Shown: positions 22,016-34,733 of the stretch, in pieces
How positions within the stretch are numbered: the stretch's first letter is position 1
How the letters are laid out: each line of letters opens with the position of its first letter
Origin: Phallus indusiatus
Taxonomy: Eukaryota > Basidiomycota > Agaricomycetes > Phallales > Phallaceae
Reading direction: 5' to 3'
DNA: 64,000 bases
NCBI GenBank assembly: GCA_027605045.1
Contig: JAQFWX010000007.1
Span: 1,178,001-1,242,000, forward strand
Made by a program: the position numbers and the translations under genes
The notes under the pieces: generated by a model
What the model saw: the letters and a program-made list of their open reading frames with translations, nothing else
The model's database searches: none
What the model was told of the DNA's origin: nothing

Positions 22016-23900
22016 CTACCGGATAGGGTCCGCATTCCATAATGAGGATATCGCACCACGATGTTTCGCAATACCATGATGAACGGCCTGATTTGGTAAC
22101 TGTCCATCAAGGGGTGAGATGCCGCGTCCTCTACGAGAGGATGTGTTCAAATTGATTATTCCCAGCCCTCCGTGAGTTTTTTGGGGTGCGACCGGAGTTT
22201 GATGGAGGAGAGCATTGTCATTTTGAGCGAGTTCGGCGACTTCACCTTCCGGCTCTTCCCATAACGAACCGCCCTCGAATATTTTCACGTTACGCATGCG
22301 GGCCGGGAGAGAGCTTTGAGAATAGCCATTTCTCGACCCTCTTTGGTTATGACTCTCGGCTTTGTCGGATACACGTGGTGGTTGCGGTGTCCTAGCATGC
22401 TGAGAAAGAGGCGAGCTCGGAGGAGTAATGTTAGGACCTGAGTCGCCGCGAAACTCGAAAAACCGAGGTGGGAGAAAAGCCTTCTTGCGAGGCGTCACAT
22501 TCGGCGACACAATTTGATTGGATATTGACCGATAATTAGCCCGTAATAAACGTCCTCCGGGACCGGTCTCAGTACTGCGTTTGGCGTCCATGTGTAGAAC
22601 TTCCCTTAAACTAAGGATGCTGTGTTGTCTTCGTGGAGGTATGAGTATGCGTGCGAGATCAATCCTGTCGTCATCGTCATCGTCGTCGTCATCTGTATCT
22701 GTAGCTAACAAGATTGAATAAAACTGGTACAACGTTTGTCCTTTTTTTCAAATAATCACCTTCAACTGTCGTTCTTTCATCTCCGTCCATATGTTGAGAG
22801 AGTTCGTCATCGAATGTATAATCGTCATCATTTTCGTCATCGTATCGGTAAGCGTCATTAGAAGTGCATGTGGTGGATCTTTGGCGTGGTTCGTCTGGTA
22901 AATTAAATAGCGTATCCTTCGAATGTTGTCTTTGTTGTTGTTGGTGCTGTTGTTGTTGCTGGCAATTGAGGGGACAGCGAGAGATTTTCGCGTAGTCGCG
23001 ACCTTTACCGCAAGCTGTGCAATGATCTAGTTGATGTTGACAGGTGACGTGGTCGGAACTACCACGGTGAGACCACGCGCGACAACCGGAGCGCGAGGGG
23101 TATTGTAATTCTGAAACTAAAAGGGGCACACCAGTCGATGCACGGACACGACGGGAATGCAGGGTGGATTGTTTAGCGCCGAAAAGTGCAGATCCAGCGG
23201 AAGTGCGGCTGCTTCCGCTCGTAGTGCTGCTTCCTTCTGCTTGTGTGGACGACGAGCGGCTAGAGACTGTATGAAGACTAACTTCAAAAACAGAAACAGA
23301 AGAAGCGGAAGTTGAATCTGAATGCTTTCCTGGACAATCGCACGGGGATTTGTTGGCCGACCTCGAGGACGCAGAATGCGGTCTGCAGACCACACTACTC
23401 ATGGTGACTGAGACATGTGATGTGGAAGGGCGACGAGGATTTGACAAAAGAGTTGGGAGTGGCTGTGCGCGTCTTTTGCCTTTTGGCGTTGAAGGAGCAG
23501 TGCGTGAGCCTCTTTGAGAGGTTGTCATCTGAGAAAAAAGGGAAGTGAACCACGTCGGCACAGGGACTGGCTGATGCTGCTGCCGCTGTTGATGCTGATG
23601 CTGATGCTGATGCTGATGCTGAAGACGACGACCGCGCATATGTGGCGCAGAGGATGAGTGCCTCAACGTGGGCTGTGACTCATCGTCGTCTCCTTTGACC
23701 CAACTCGAGAAGAGCTTTAATACATCGCGTACACTGCCCGACTTTGTTCCTGGCCTGTTGTGTTGCGACTGGTGTTGTGGGGGACGCTGAGGAGTGAAAA
23801 TGCGAGTGTCCTTGTAGCCAGCTTGTTTGAGGAGTTCCTCGAGCGATTCGTACCGCCGACTTGCTGAGGAGGATGATGAGGTTGAGGAGGAGGGCAACAT
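22016..23900 (-). CDS. Hypothetical low-complexity protein (Ser/Gln/Asp-rich)
   Basis: Not recognised. Two exons joined by an intron at about 22708-22760 (VEG to ATDTDD junction) give roughly 610 residues if the start is the Met before LPSSSTSSSSSAS (CAT at 23898-23900); a Met at 24023 is the in-frame alternative. Features: YESLEELLKQAGYKDTRIF near the N-terminus, the only ordered-looking helix; His-Gln repeats encoded by CAGCAT-like units (23585-23625); Gln-rich tracts (22935-22965); several Cys/His residues at about 22970-23090 (CQHQLDHCTACGKG) that could bind zinc; and an Asp run at 22668-22692. Ser/Pro-rich segments with TPPSSP-type sites suggest phosphorylation. A regulatory or scaffold role is only a guess. 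Confidence 0.65.
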
Positions 23901-24347
23901 GAGGAGGGAACAACTGAACTGCCAGCCCTTATGTAACTGGAAAAAATTGTCATAAAATACCTCATGCCGGGAATTAGCCGCGCGTAATATTTGCGAGCTG
24001 AGAAATCCGAGAAACAGTGGCACTTACTTACGGGAGTCGAGACAAACTTGGGCAAGGCCGAGATTGATCTGCTGGTTATTTTTTTTTTACATTTACAATT
24101 TCTTTTTCGCTCTTTCTTATTTGCTACTATGTACAGCATAATATAATTGGACAAACGAATTACAGTTAGGTTGACATGTTGCCTCATCAGTGCCTCATAT
24201 TGCTTAGTCAAGGGACCAAAATCACCATCACGTGATGTACCATCATTTGTCGGGACCGGAACCGAAAAACTTGGTTAGTGCCGGCTGACTAATTGGTCCT
24301 TTTTTCCGGAAAGACGCGAGCAAAAGCAAAGTATACCCGCTGTTGGT
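23901..24347. promoter_or_regulatory. Divergent upstream region
   Basis: Spacer between the low-complexity protein gene and the putative mitochondrial protein gene. No specific site was recognised. Confidence 0.35.
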
Positions 24348-25959
24348 ATGCTCAGGAAGGGCATACTTGGTATCAGACCGAGTACAAGTGCAACGGTCGC
24401 ATCACGTCTATCATGTAGAACAGTACTTTCAAGATTATCCACTCTGACGAACTCGGCGGAAGCGGAAGGGAAATCGTCACCGTCGACAAGGTTTCCTCCA
24501 AACCCAAGAATGGTATTCGTTCGTCCTTGGGAGGCACTTCCGACTATGGCTCATGTATTCAGCATCGTCAGAGACATTGAGAAAACATTTGGCAAGATCG
24601 ATGATATCATAGTTCCGAGGGTAACGTTTCAATCTTCCCTTCATTCCGAGATAATCATGACGGCAAAGAGCAGGATTCAGACATACCTTCGAATTACGGT
24701 CCCTATTTCATTGTTAAATTTGCTTGGGAGGAGGATGCACAAGCTATTCCTCCGGAAGGAAAAGTGATTCAAGTACCTTCCCCTCGTGTTTCTGAAAACC
24801 GACAAGGCGGAATCGGATTGAGCGACTTGGAACCATATTTAAACAGTCCCACTGGACTGGGGAATCCTCAATTGGCAGATGAAGACCCGAAAACCGCAGA
24901 TCCGGATGATCCACAAGTCAAATTACTTGACGTTAAACTAGAAAGAGCAAGTACGTCCGAAACAAAACAAAGCGGTGTTTTATCTTAGCTAACATTAAAC
25001 ACGTATCAGGGCTATGGCGTGCTCCACCTATACTCGATTATTCGCCCAAACATCGAAAGAGAAAACCTTTTTCAGATAAACGGTCCGATGATGCACAAAA
25101 CTTAGCTCTCGCAATAGTCAACTTCGGAGGTTTCACAAACCCAGCTCTGCCCCCAAATGCTCCACCAAGCTCCTTCGCCCGGGTGGTTGAATCATGGTAC
25201 AACGTCATGACACCGGAAACTAGGAGTAAACTAGCAAACCTGGAACAAGAACCACAGTCTGCAGAACAAATGTTACCCCAAAATTCCGAGATCCACAACG
25301 AGATTAATGCCGCTCCCTTCTTCTCTTCTCAGACACACTCCAGCGATCCAAACGACTCTATTCAAGAGTCAGCTGACGAAACAACCCTAATTCCTGAGTC
25401 AAGTTCCGTTATTATGACTCCTAACGCTTCACATGCTGCTGAACCTTCGATCCGGACATCTTCCGCCCCGATATCCCCCCACCCCTCTTCGAACGCACAA
25501 TCTAGAACTCCATCCAACCTAGCACCCTCCGCGTCATCATCATCATTATCCTTCTCCTCTAAACGCTCATCACCGAATACTCTCGGTCCTGGAGAGCTAA
25601 CACAAAAAGGAGAATACAATAATACAACTGACCATTCAAACCCGATCAACACCGCATCAGAAGTCCAGACTCCCTTATTGTCTTCCACTCAATCCACTTC
25701 CTCTCAACCCCAATTCTCATCAAAAATGTCCAGACGTGAACGGATGCTTTTCGCCGTTAAAGAAGCCGGAAAGGCCGATGCTATGCGAACTAAGACAGAA
25801 CAAGAAACTTTACTACAGCCAACGGATACAGCTTCTCAGCCTCTGGACAGTGCGCCACCAGTCTCGTCCAAATCGGACGAACCAGGCAGTCGACCACTAC
25901 CCAAGGCCTCAGCTAATTGGTGGGGCTTTTTACTAGGCAACGAGAAACCGAAACAATAA
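24348..25959 (+). CDS. Conserved hypothetical protein, probable mitochondrial import signal
   Basis: Exons 24348-24620, 24674-24950 and 25010-25959 give 499 residues with all phases consistent. The first 35 or so residues are rich in Arg, Ser, Thr and Ala without acids (MLRKGILGIRPSTSATVASR), like a mitochondrial presequence. A compact domain follows (about residues 50-135: VFVRPWEALPTMAHVFSIVR, FGKIDDIIVPRDSD, YGPYFIVKFAWEEDA). Next come a Pro/Glu linker and a second short conserved region (LWRAPPILDYSP, IVNFGGFTNPALPP). The C-terminal half is Ser/Thr/Pro/Gln-rich and probably disordered, ending near WWGFLLGNEKPKQ. I do not recognise a family with known function. Confidence 0.75.
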
Positions 25960-26342
25960 AAAAGTATGTAGAAATAGCGATCTACCATAATATATACGTT
26001 ACCATTCAATATACTTTCACGCTATCAATTCATCTGAGTGCAATGCTATTTTATTTGAATAAGTCTAGGGCGGGTACGGATACATGTGGAAAAATTTAAT
26101 ATCAATGTGATGAGAGGAGACGCGAAATGATATGCTTAATACTATGTATGAAATATGTGCGAAGTATACGCTTAACAAGACAACAAAAATCCGGAAAAGA
26201 AAGAGAAAAATATGACATGAACCGAATGTCACGAAGTACAGCGACGAAGAAACATACTAATAAGAGAACGAATAACCATGGGGTACTTGCATATAGAGTC
26301 ATAAAGTTAAAGGTCCAGCCTTTATTATTTTAGATTATCTTT

Positions 26343-29300
26343 TTATCGTGCGGAAGCAGCAGGAGTAGATGCGGGGATTTTGAGTTTTCCAAAAAATCGA
26401 CTTTTTCTATCGAACGCAAACGAATCTTCAATCTCACTGACACGGAAGTTAGATCCGTTCGACATCGGTTTTCCATTGGTATACAACTCTTCGCCTTCGC
26501 TCTCATCTTCCTCCGAATAGACAAACGAATAATCTTCGTGGGGAGATGGCGGTGCTACGTCAAATAGCTGATCAACCAGTGGAGTTTCGGGGATGGCACC
26601 TTCAATGTCAGGATGTCCTGTATTCAAAATCGATCGGCTGAGAATAGCTTGTGCGCGTTGTAAAGCTTCTTCAGTAGGTTCCTCAAGGGCTTGAACTTCC
26701 CGATCCTTTTCTTTGAAATACGTATTCAATCCCGCAAGTCGTCCAAGCAAATCGCCGAGGTCATCGTCCATTGTGTCGTACCCATATCCATTATACACGG
26801 AATCGGCCGACGGCTGTGGTTCAGGCTCGGGCTCAAATATAAGCAACGACGGTCGAGGCATACGACACATGTCATAAGTGGACATGATATTTGAACGTGT
26901 ATCCTGTGCCATCTTTTCAGGTTGACCGATGCACCACCCAGTTTCAGTAGGGATACCAAATACTGATCCTCCAGGTTCAGCTCTCACCGCGTGAACTTGC
27001 ATACTCATTCTCATGCTCATACGTAATACCTGGCAAGGGACGTGTTATTTTTCATCAAACAAATTGACGCTCTGAATCTTACCTGGGAAGCTTTAGGTCC
27101 ATTGCCACCAAGTGCAACGGGTTCGTCAAGTACTTCCAGTGCTTGCGAGGCAAGATCCGTGTGCAGTAGTCGCAACAATGGCATCAAGAGCTCCGAGCCC
27201 ATCAACTCTAAAGGATTACGAGACTCCCTATGCGAAAACAATCCTTTAAGAACCTGCATTGCCTTCAATCTCAACCACCGCTGAGGGTTTAATACAAGCC
27301 CCAATAGAAGAGTCGCGACCTCCGTCCAATGTTTGGGTGCAAAGTATTCGGTTAGGCACATTACACTTTGCCGTAAAAAATCTTCCTTCGTTCGGAAACG
27401 ACATTTCGAGAACGAGACCATGATACGAGACAGATTGGGCAATTTTGCATTGTCTGCCAAACGAGCGAGTTTTTCTCCAAGAAGGACGGCATTCGGAGGT
27501 AACGCATCCACATCCATAGCATTCAAACACCAAGGTAAGCACACAGTAAACAAATCTCGTAGTCGACCATTACCAGGAGCAAGTAGTTCGTTGTCATCGT
27601 ACTCGGCCAAGCGACATAATAATTTAAAGCTAGCGGCGCTAGTAACAGAAGACCTTAGACCAAGAATCAATAGACGTTGAAGACCTTGAGGAGATCCAGC
27701 CCATGTTTCTGGTTTACGACACAAAAGTTCTTCAACCGTCGCTCGGTTATGGAAGTCCAGCTTATCCAGAAGAGCATTCATCATTTCCACCGCATGCAAG
27801 TACTCCTGCTCCACAGTTGTAGAAAGGCAGGCACAGGCTGACCAGAAGAATTGAGGAAGTAGCGTTGGATCCAAGTCGTCCAATTTGGCTAATGCAATTA
27901 AAGTCAAAAGCAACTCATCCGTGAAGGCTTGGATGCTTTCATCAGGATCCGCGATAGTGTTGGACAGACGACCCAAAAGACCTCCAAGGGTACTTCGGGT
28001 GACGGTAGGTTTCAGGACTCGGAATAACTGCAATGATCGAACAGCTATAGGACGACTAGCACAAGAAGTTCCCCAGTGTAAAGCTATATCACTCCACTCG
28101 TGACGAAGCTGTGGATGTAGCGGCTCCAATATTCGAATCACTTCTGCACAGAGATGTGACATTTTCGCAGCGACAGCTGTCGGCGTGTGCGCTTCGGACC
28201 AAAACAATTTCTGACCTTCGGCTTGTAAAGCATCCACGGCGGCTTTCAAGGTGGAATATGAAGGATACTTGGATCTTTCCGGAAGTTCATCATACCCCGG
28301 AATCCAAGCGCGCAGAAGCTGGAAGAGCGTTTTTTTACTTTGTTCTTCGACGTAAAGAAGCCGGTGATCAAGGTGGGTAAACAAAGAGTGAAGCAAAGTA
28401 GGTAATTGAGCCCGTAAGTCCCAAGAGCGTTCTAGTGCAATGTCGCTTATGAATAACATCGCCAGTTCACCAGTTCCTAGACTTGGTCGAATCTGATCAG
28501 GGGGCAAAATAGACCCCAAGTCAGCTCTATATTCGTTGCCAACATCTTCTGGTCGATTACACTCCGGTTCCGCAACTTGCGACATCCCACTAGCGTCTAT
28601 CACGGTGCACAAGTCCTCGAAGATTCTTTTCCCGACAGGCGTGCGAGAGAGTGATGCGATGATTCGCCCAGCATATATTATGAAGTTGACACTTCCTCGA
28701 CGAGCAGCCTGTTCAATGAGGAACCTGACAACGGCACTACTATTCATCGGGTACTGGTCTTCTACTAAACGCGTCCATAGGTCCTGGACTTGATCCGGAT
28801 AGCAATCGGCATAACGATAGGTCAAAGAATACAAATTGCACAAGGCGCGGTATCCTTCCGGGGCTATCTGGGAGTAGCCTTCTGGCATTAAATTGATGAC
28901 AGATATCCAAGGTCCAAGGAAATACAAGACTTTATCATGCATAGGATTCGCGGTGTTGTCGTACACTTGAGGTAGTCGCATGGCAACCTGAGCTAAAATT
29001 GCGTCGCTTTGATTTGCATGTTCAGCTGCCAAGAGGTCGGATAACTGTCGTTGGGCGTGTAGATATATCATAGGTGCAGAGCTCCCCAAAGCGGATTCAA
29101 ACTGAGAAAGGGAAAGTTGTCCATCTGATTGCTTATGGAGTTCGTCGAGAAGATTATAGGCAGTGCGGCGAACATTCTGGGCTGGATGTCCAAGGTTACA
29201 CAGGCCAAGACAAGCCAATTGGGCGAATGTGAAGTGGTGCCTGGGGAATGATCGAATCACCTCTACGACAACATCGAAAAACCGTGATTTGCTCATATAT

Positions 29301-32300
29301 GCAGGGTTTGAAGTAAGCGTGGTAACAAAAGACCATCGAATAGCCGCATCGGTGAGGGCGTCGTGGGGAAATGGATGCTTGAGGAGCGACGTAAGGGCTT
29401 TCCTAAAATCAAGGAAAAATGAAATTAACACAAGGATCCTCCTTAATATTTCAACACAAATACCTTCCGCTATTGTTGATCGAGACAGCGGTAGACGCCA
29501 TCATATCTATAATCCTCTCAAGAAGTGCGTCTACCGTAAGAGGTTCTGATAACTCGGAAGGAATAGAATCTGTAGGAGAACCGTTTTGCGTCTGGGGCTC
29601 GACAGAAAAGAAAGCGCCTTGCTTTAAAGAACATTCAGAATACAGCGTCAGGTAAAAATCGAGGTACGAACACATAAAGAAGCCATAGCGCCACAAGCAG
29701 CACTGGCAAGGCAATCCGATTCTGCTTCAACTCTAACCCGCGTCGCTGGATCGCGCCTTTGCTTAGGGTCAGATGGACGAGCTATACACCACTCTTCGCA
29801 TAGCCTATAAAGACTGAGTCGAATATTAGGGGACATGAAGCGGTTCGAATCTTGAAGAGTATTGAGTCTATCAAAAAGATGCTCGACGACACCACAAAAG
29901 TAGCGTCGAAGAGCATTCAAATCGGGATCATGGCGATTATCAGATCTTATTAGGAAGTTCCGTGTTTCCCTGACAAATGCTAAAAGCAAGTGTAAGGAGG
30001 CATGATCACCCAATGATCTAGCGTCATGGATAAAATGCGCAGTCAGTTGATATATGTGAGCGACAGAGGCATATAGATGCTCTTGGCCTTGACCCCGTTG
30101 GACCATTTTACTCCTCCCATCAAGAATATGGCGTGTCATGGGCTGTAAATCGTCTAGCAAGGTTGCAAAACCACTTTGATGAATAGAACCGAAAGCTGAA
30201 ACTATAGCATCTCGGAAAACGTAATGCTCCGAAGCTAGGAATGCCGTCAAATGACGGAATAAGCCTCTCGCAGTTGATAATCGTTCTCGTTGAGTTGTTG
30301 AATCTGATGGTGCTCGAGCGTGTTCCCGAGCCACGGGCGGTCTGACATCTGATGGCGCTGCAGCAGCGCATACAGATTTGATCCAGAAATGCCATTGATC
30401 AACGAAGTGAGAATACTCCGTGATAGATTTTTCTTTGGTTTGGACTGCCGAAAATCCAGGATTTCTAGCCGATTGCTGAGTAGGAGTGCGCCCAACAATT
30501 CCAGCCAGAGAGGACATCAGAGGATGATAACGGGTAACAGCCGCATTTACCGTGTCTCTCCATATGTCTACAACCACGAGATGATGATCCATGCAAACCC
30601 TTATAAAGGATGGAAAAACGAATCGCCATAATTTTGTATCTGCGTCCTTCTCACTTTCCACAAGCCGCAAAAAAATCTTGGAGAAGTCCGATTCGCTTTG
30701 CACCAGTTCTAAATGTTCGCGGTCAACAGGATCCAGGAGGAAGGTGCGATCTTCTAGGCAAGAGCGGGACATGCCTTGGCCGTTCAAAATGTCAATAATA
30801 CCTGGAGTTGAAGAAGTCTTGGACGACGTTCCGGATCCGCTTTGTTCGATGTCATTCGCTACCAAAGACAAGCGAGTCAAAACCTTGACACCGACAATTC
30901 TAATGTGAGCTCTCGTGACTGTTAACAGGAACAGGCAACCAGCTAACGCGTTCCGCAAGGTAATCTTGGCGCCCGGCATAAACGAAGTAGACAGCGCAGC
31001 CAACTCTTCTTCGGTTGCGTCTGATATGCGTTGGACCCACGTATCAACCATTGTTAACCAAATCTGTAGCACTAGGCTGGACTCAATGATAAGTCTTGGG
31101 CCATTCCCTTCACTTAAAACATGCTGTGGTCCAAACAAGTATCGGTTGAACCGGTCTAAAACCTCGGATATTCGTCTATGGTCCTGGGCAAATCGTAATA
31201 AAGCTCGAGATGCAGCTTCTGCAACGGCAGGCTCAATATGGACCAGACCACGAAATAACATTTCAGTAGTTTCTGCTACCGAATTCTTCTCGTCAAAGCA
31301 ACGAGGCAAAGAGTCGAATAAAGTGATTAAGAGGTCGATCTGCGAGAACGCACTCCGAGGGAACGCGTATTTGCCTTCTGGATGTTGACGTATAATCAGC
31401 GGCTCAACGTCCTCGGTAATTATTTGAGGCTTGTACAACCACTTGTCATCGAAAATGGACATGTTCAACACAGTTTGAGATAGAACCCTTCCTATCGCTA
31501 TAACTAGCAGCTTGAGACGGTCGATAAAGGTCGAGACACCTGGTTTCGTCAACACGGAGTCCGGTAGTCTTTCACCAGATATGGGCCAATCGACCGACGT
31601 GTTATTGAATGCACTGAAATCACTGCTCGAAGGCCAGACAGGAGCTCGCTTCTCTTTTTCCATACATGTTAGAGAGAGTAATATCGCTCGGAATCCGACA
31701 AGAGTCCGTTCGGGTGCCAGGGCGTCCAAACTAATTGTCTTCTGCTTCCCTGAAGTCAACGTGGATTCTTGCATTAATCCAAGAGCAAGCTCGAAACCGT
31801 ATTCAACATGTCGCGATATTATAAAATGAACCATATGTAGGATCTCGATCTCGGCATCGTCCGAAGGGAAGACACATAGTCGATTCGGTGGGAAGAAATG
31901 TTTCAGAAGAATGTCCAAGCGACTATGGGTGGTTGACATCGATTCTTGACACCTGTACAAGTATGTCCAAATAAGTCGTACCATCCCATTGAGTATGTAG
32001 GATCGTAGGGTCTTTTCCTAAAGAAATTGAATTTAACGATATTCTAGCATCCCAAACTCAACTGAATAAGCTTGATACAGACCTTTAATTTGCTGACGCT
32101 GTAGTCAAAGCAGCTAAGCCAATTTTTCAAAAAGAATTCATGGGGAGCTACGCAAAGGCTAGTTACGACCAAGGGATATGCCGTGTGCCAGTACCGAGCT
32201 TTCGACATCATATCGTGCGCTTTAGGGTAAATGATCTCGATCGCTTTTCCCCATTCAGGATGATTAACTTCATGTTGAGCTGTCTAAAAAACGGAAAATA

Positions 32301-34391
32301 TTTTGAGAATATTGTGAAGTGTGTAGCGGAGGCTTACCTTTCCAACCGAATGTAATAAGTAGGTCAATGTTTCGGAGAAAATCTTCTTTAGCCGGAAACC
32401 ATGAGCTTTGTCAAAGGCCTTTGATAATGATAAAATAAATTCCGCTGAAAGATCAAAGGCCTCTGGTGGATAAACCTACACAGAACGTGAACATGTTGCT
32501 CGAGGATAGGGCTGAGAAGCAATACCTTTAGCTGTATGTGTCGAATTCCTCGTACAAGATTCTCATATCTAATATCACCATCTCGATTAACATACCCAGC
32601 TACAATGGGCTTTAACTCGTCCACAAAACGATCAGCAACGGTCTCAAACCGGATGCTTGACAAATGCCCCAGTAGTTGTGCAGCTATCTCAACATTTGCT
32701 CGATGGTTAGCGCTTTGAGAAACGACTTTCAGATCATGTCGGCGAAACTGGTCAAATATAGTTTCCTCAAGATTGTTTCCGAGGGTCGAACCGAGTTGGT
32801 CTTTGTTGATACTGCTGAAGACGGTTACAAGGGCTCTACAAGCGATGTAGGTAGAGACAAGCTAATAAACATAAATTAGAGCAATGTCAACTTTAACTTA
32901 ACAAAGGTTAATGTACCGCTTTCCGTTGCTTCAAAATTCCGTGAATGTCTTGACTGAGATTGGAACGGCTGCTCGACGGTGAGTTGTTCCTGTGATATAT
33001 GATTAGATTGTCGCGATGACTCCACAATATCACTCCTTACATGTGCAGTCGCAGCAAAGAATCATCAAGACCCTTACTCTGATCGGTTCTCCAACGTAGT
33101 ATTGACTCCACAATTCGCTTAAGCTGTTTCTGTGCCACCTTCGCTAACGACTCCAGAAGGTCATCAAAGGACTGATCTGCTCCTGGACCAATGTATTCAG
33201 GAAGAAACAAAGGCTCCTTATTCTAAACAGACCTACTTAGAAAAAAAAACCAAGGCAGAAACACTAAAACTTACCAGTTTTGATTTCAGGTATATTGTGA
33301 CTTTATGATCAGCCGACCCCACAAATCTAGTAAATACAGCATGCAGCGCATATTCAGCAGGGGTGCGAGGCTCTGTCAAAACAGGCTGATCTTCACTTTC
33401 TGTCAACGAGGGAGTTCGTAAATGTTCCCTCGAGGAGAAATTCTGAGAATGATTCCCATTCGCAAATTCCTCTGGCATTTTGGGCACAGGAGGTGGGGAC
33501 GCCCTGAAAGGAATATCACCAGAATCTGACTGATACAGCGAAGAACCGGAATTGGTTTGGCGAGAGATGGAAACACTCCGTCGCGGTATGTTGCGAGTGG
33601 TTGAGGGTGTAGGCGGTCGGGGTGCCTGAGGTGAATTGCCAGAAGTAGTTACTGAAGGACGCCGAGGTGAAGGTCCAACGGCAGCCACATGCGTCAAAGA
33701 GGAGTTAGATTTGAGGAAAAAAGGGTTTTTCAGAGGATGTCCATCCAGCTGATGGTCGGACGAAGGTAGAGGAGGAGGCGCTTCGCGTTTGCCTCCGAAT
33801 GCATTCCGGATGGAAGCAAAGGACTTCCTACTTTGAATTGTATGGGAGGACGAGGCAATGGAGCTGCTTGAAGTATGTCCAGGCAAACTAGGAACTGTTG
33901 GGATGTACGATTTTACACTTCCAGATTTCAAGCTAGCAGACTTCATGGACTGTCCGCCACTCTGATTTGAGCTTTCGGAATTGATTGAATCACCTCGCAC
34001 GTGGAAGTAAGATCGATCCGTGGTCTTCTCAACTATGGGTGTAGGGGCCGGTGACTCATCGTATCCCCCAAACCCAAACCCAGCTCCAAAGTTGTGCAAG
34101 CCTGCGGGTGTGCCGAATGCAACATTGGAACCAAAACCACCTCCAAAACTTCCACTACCACTACCAAATCCTGAGCTTCCAAATCCATTTGACCTGCCAA
34201 ACGGGATAGTAGAGACGTTAAAATCGTTGTCATCAAACGCTGTGGTGCCAGTTCAAATAGTGATGAAACAGAAGAAATCAAGTGAGTCAATGAAGGAATA
34301 AATCGAATAATTTGGTCAGTAAGATAACTCTCTGCAGTACAATGCAAAAATTCCACTTACTTGGTATCGTAATTTGAACACCTTCGGACAT
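26343..34391 (-). CDS. TAO3: Cell morphogenesis protein of the Furry/Tao3/Mor2 (PAG1) family
   Basis: Giant scaffold of the RAM/MOR pathway, which in yeasts works with an NDR kinase (Cbk1/Orb6) and Mob2 in polarised growth and cell separation. The start at 34391 (MSEGVQITIP) is followed by a Gly/Phe/Ser-rich exon (about 33270-34240) that is probably disordered, with Pro-rich PPPLP and PPPVPKMP. The conserved N-terminal domain begins at EYALHAVFTRFV (about 33310-33350). Three very long exons (29648-31984, 27017-29431 and the last from 26343) hold HEAT-like helical repeats typical of the family, including the region around PEGYSQIAPEGYRALCNLYS. The total is roughly 2200 residues, usual for the family. 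The tail is acidic. At least seven introns; the small exons between 31.9 and 33.3 kb were not all resolved. Confidence 0.88.
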
Positions 34392-34733
34392 TATCGTCGC
34401 AAGAGCCCGTGCGCTGGCTTTGAGTTACAGTGACGTAGCGTACACAGGACGGTCCCCTTGTAAGCTTGAGGCCTCAGGTCCAAAACGGACGCACCGTTCC
34501 AAATCGTCAATCGATTCGAATCTCGTAGGTTCCCTTTGAAACGAGAAAGGACGCGAGTTCACAATGGTTACTGAAAGAATAGAAATGCCTCCGCGAATGA
34601 GCCTCAATAAGTGGTTTCCGCCACTAACCAGGGACAATGATTGCCGCTTATTAGTCAGCTGGTCACTCGGACACGGCAGATAGACGGCACGTAAGACGAC
34701 GCAGGGTTGTTGTATTCGAAAAAGACAGAAAAG

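Noticed and set aside
27042..31829. Many plus-strand frames opposite the Furry-family exons
   Set aside because: Antisense shadows of long conserved exons; no splice structure or family match.
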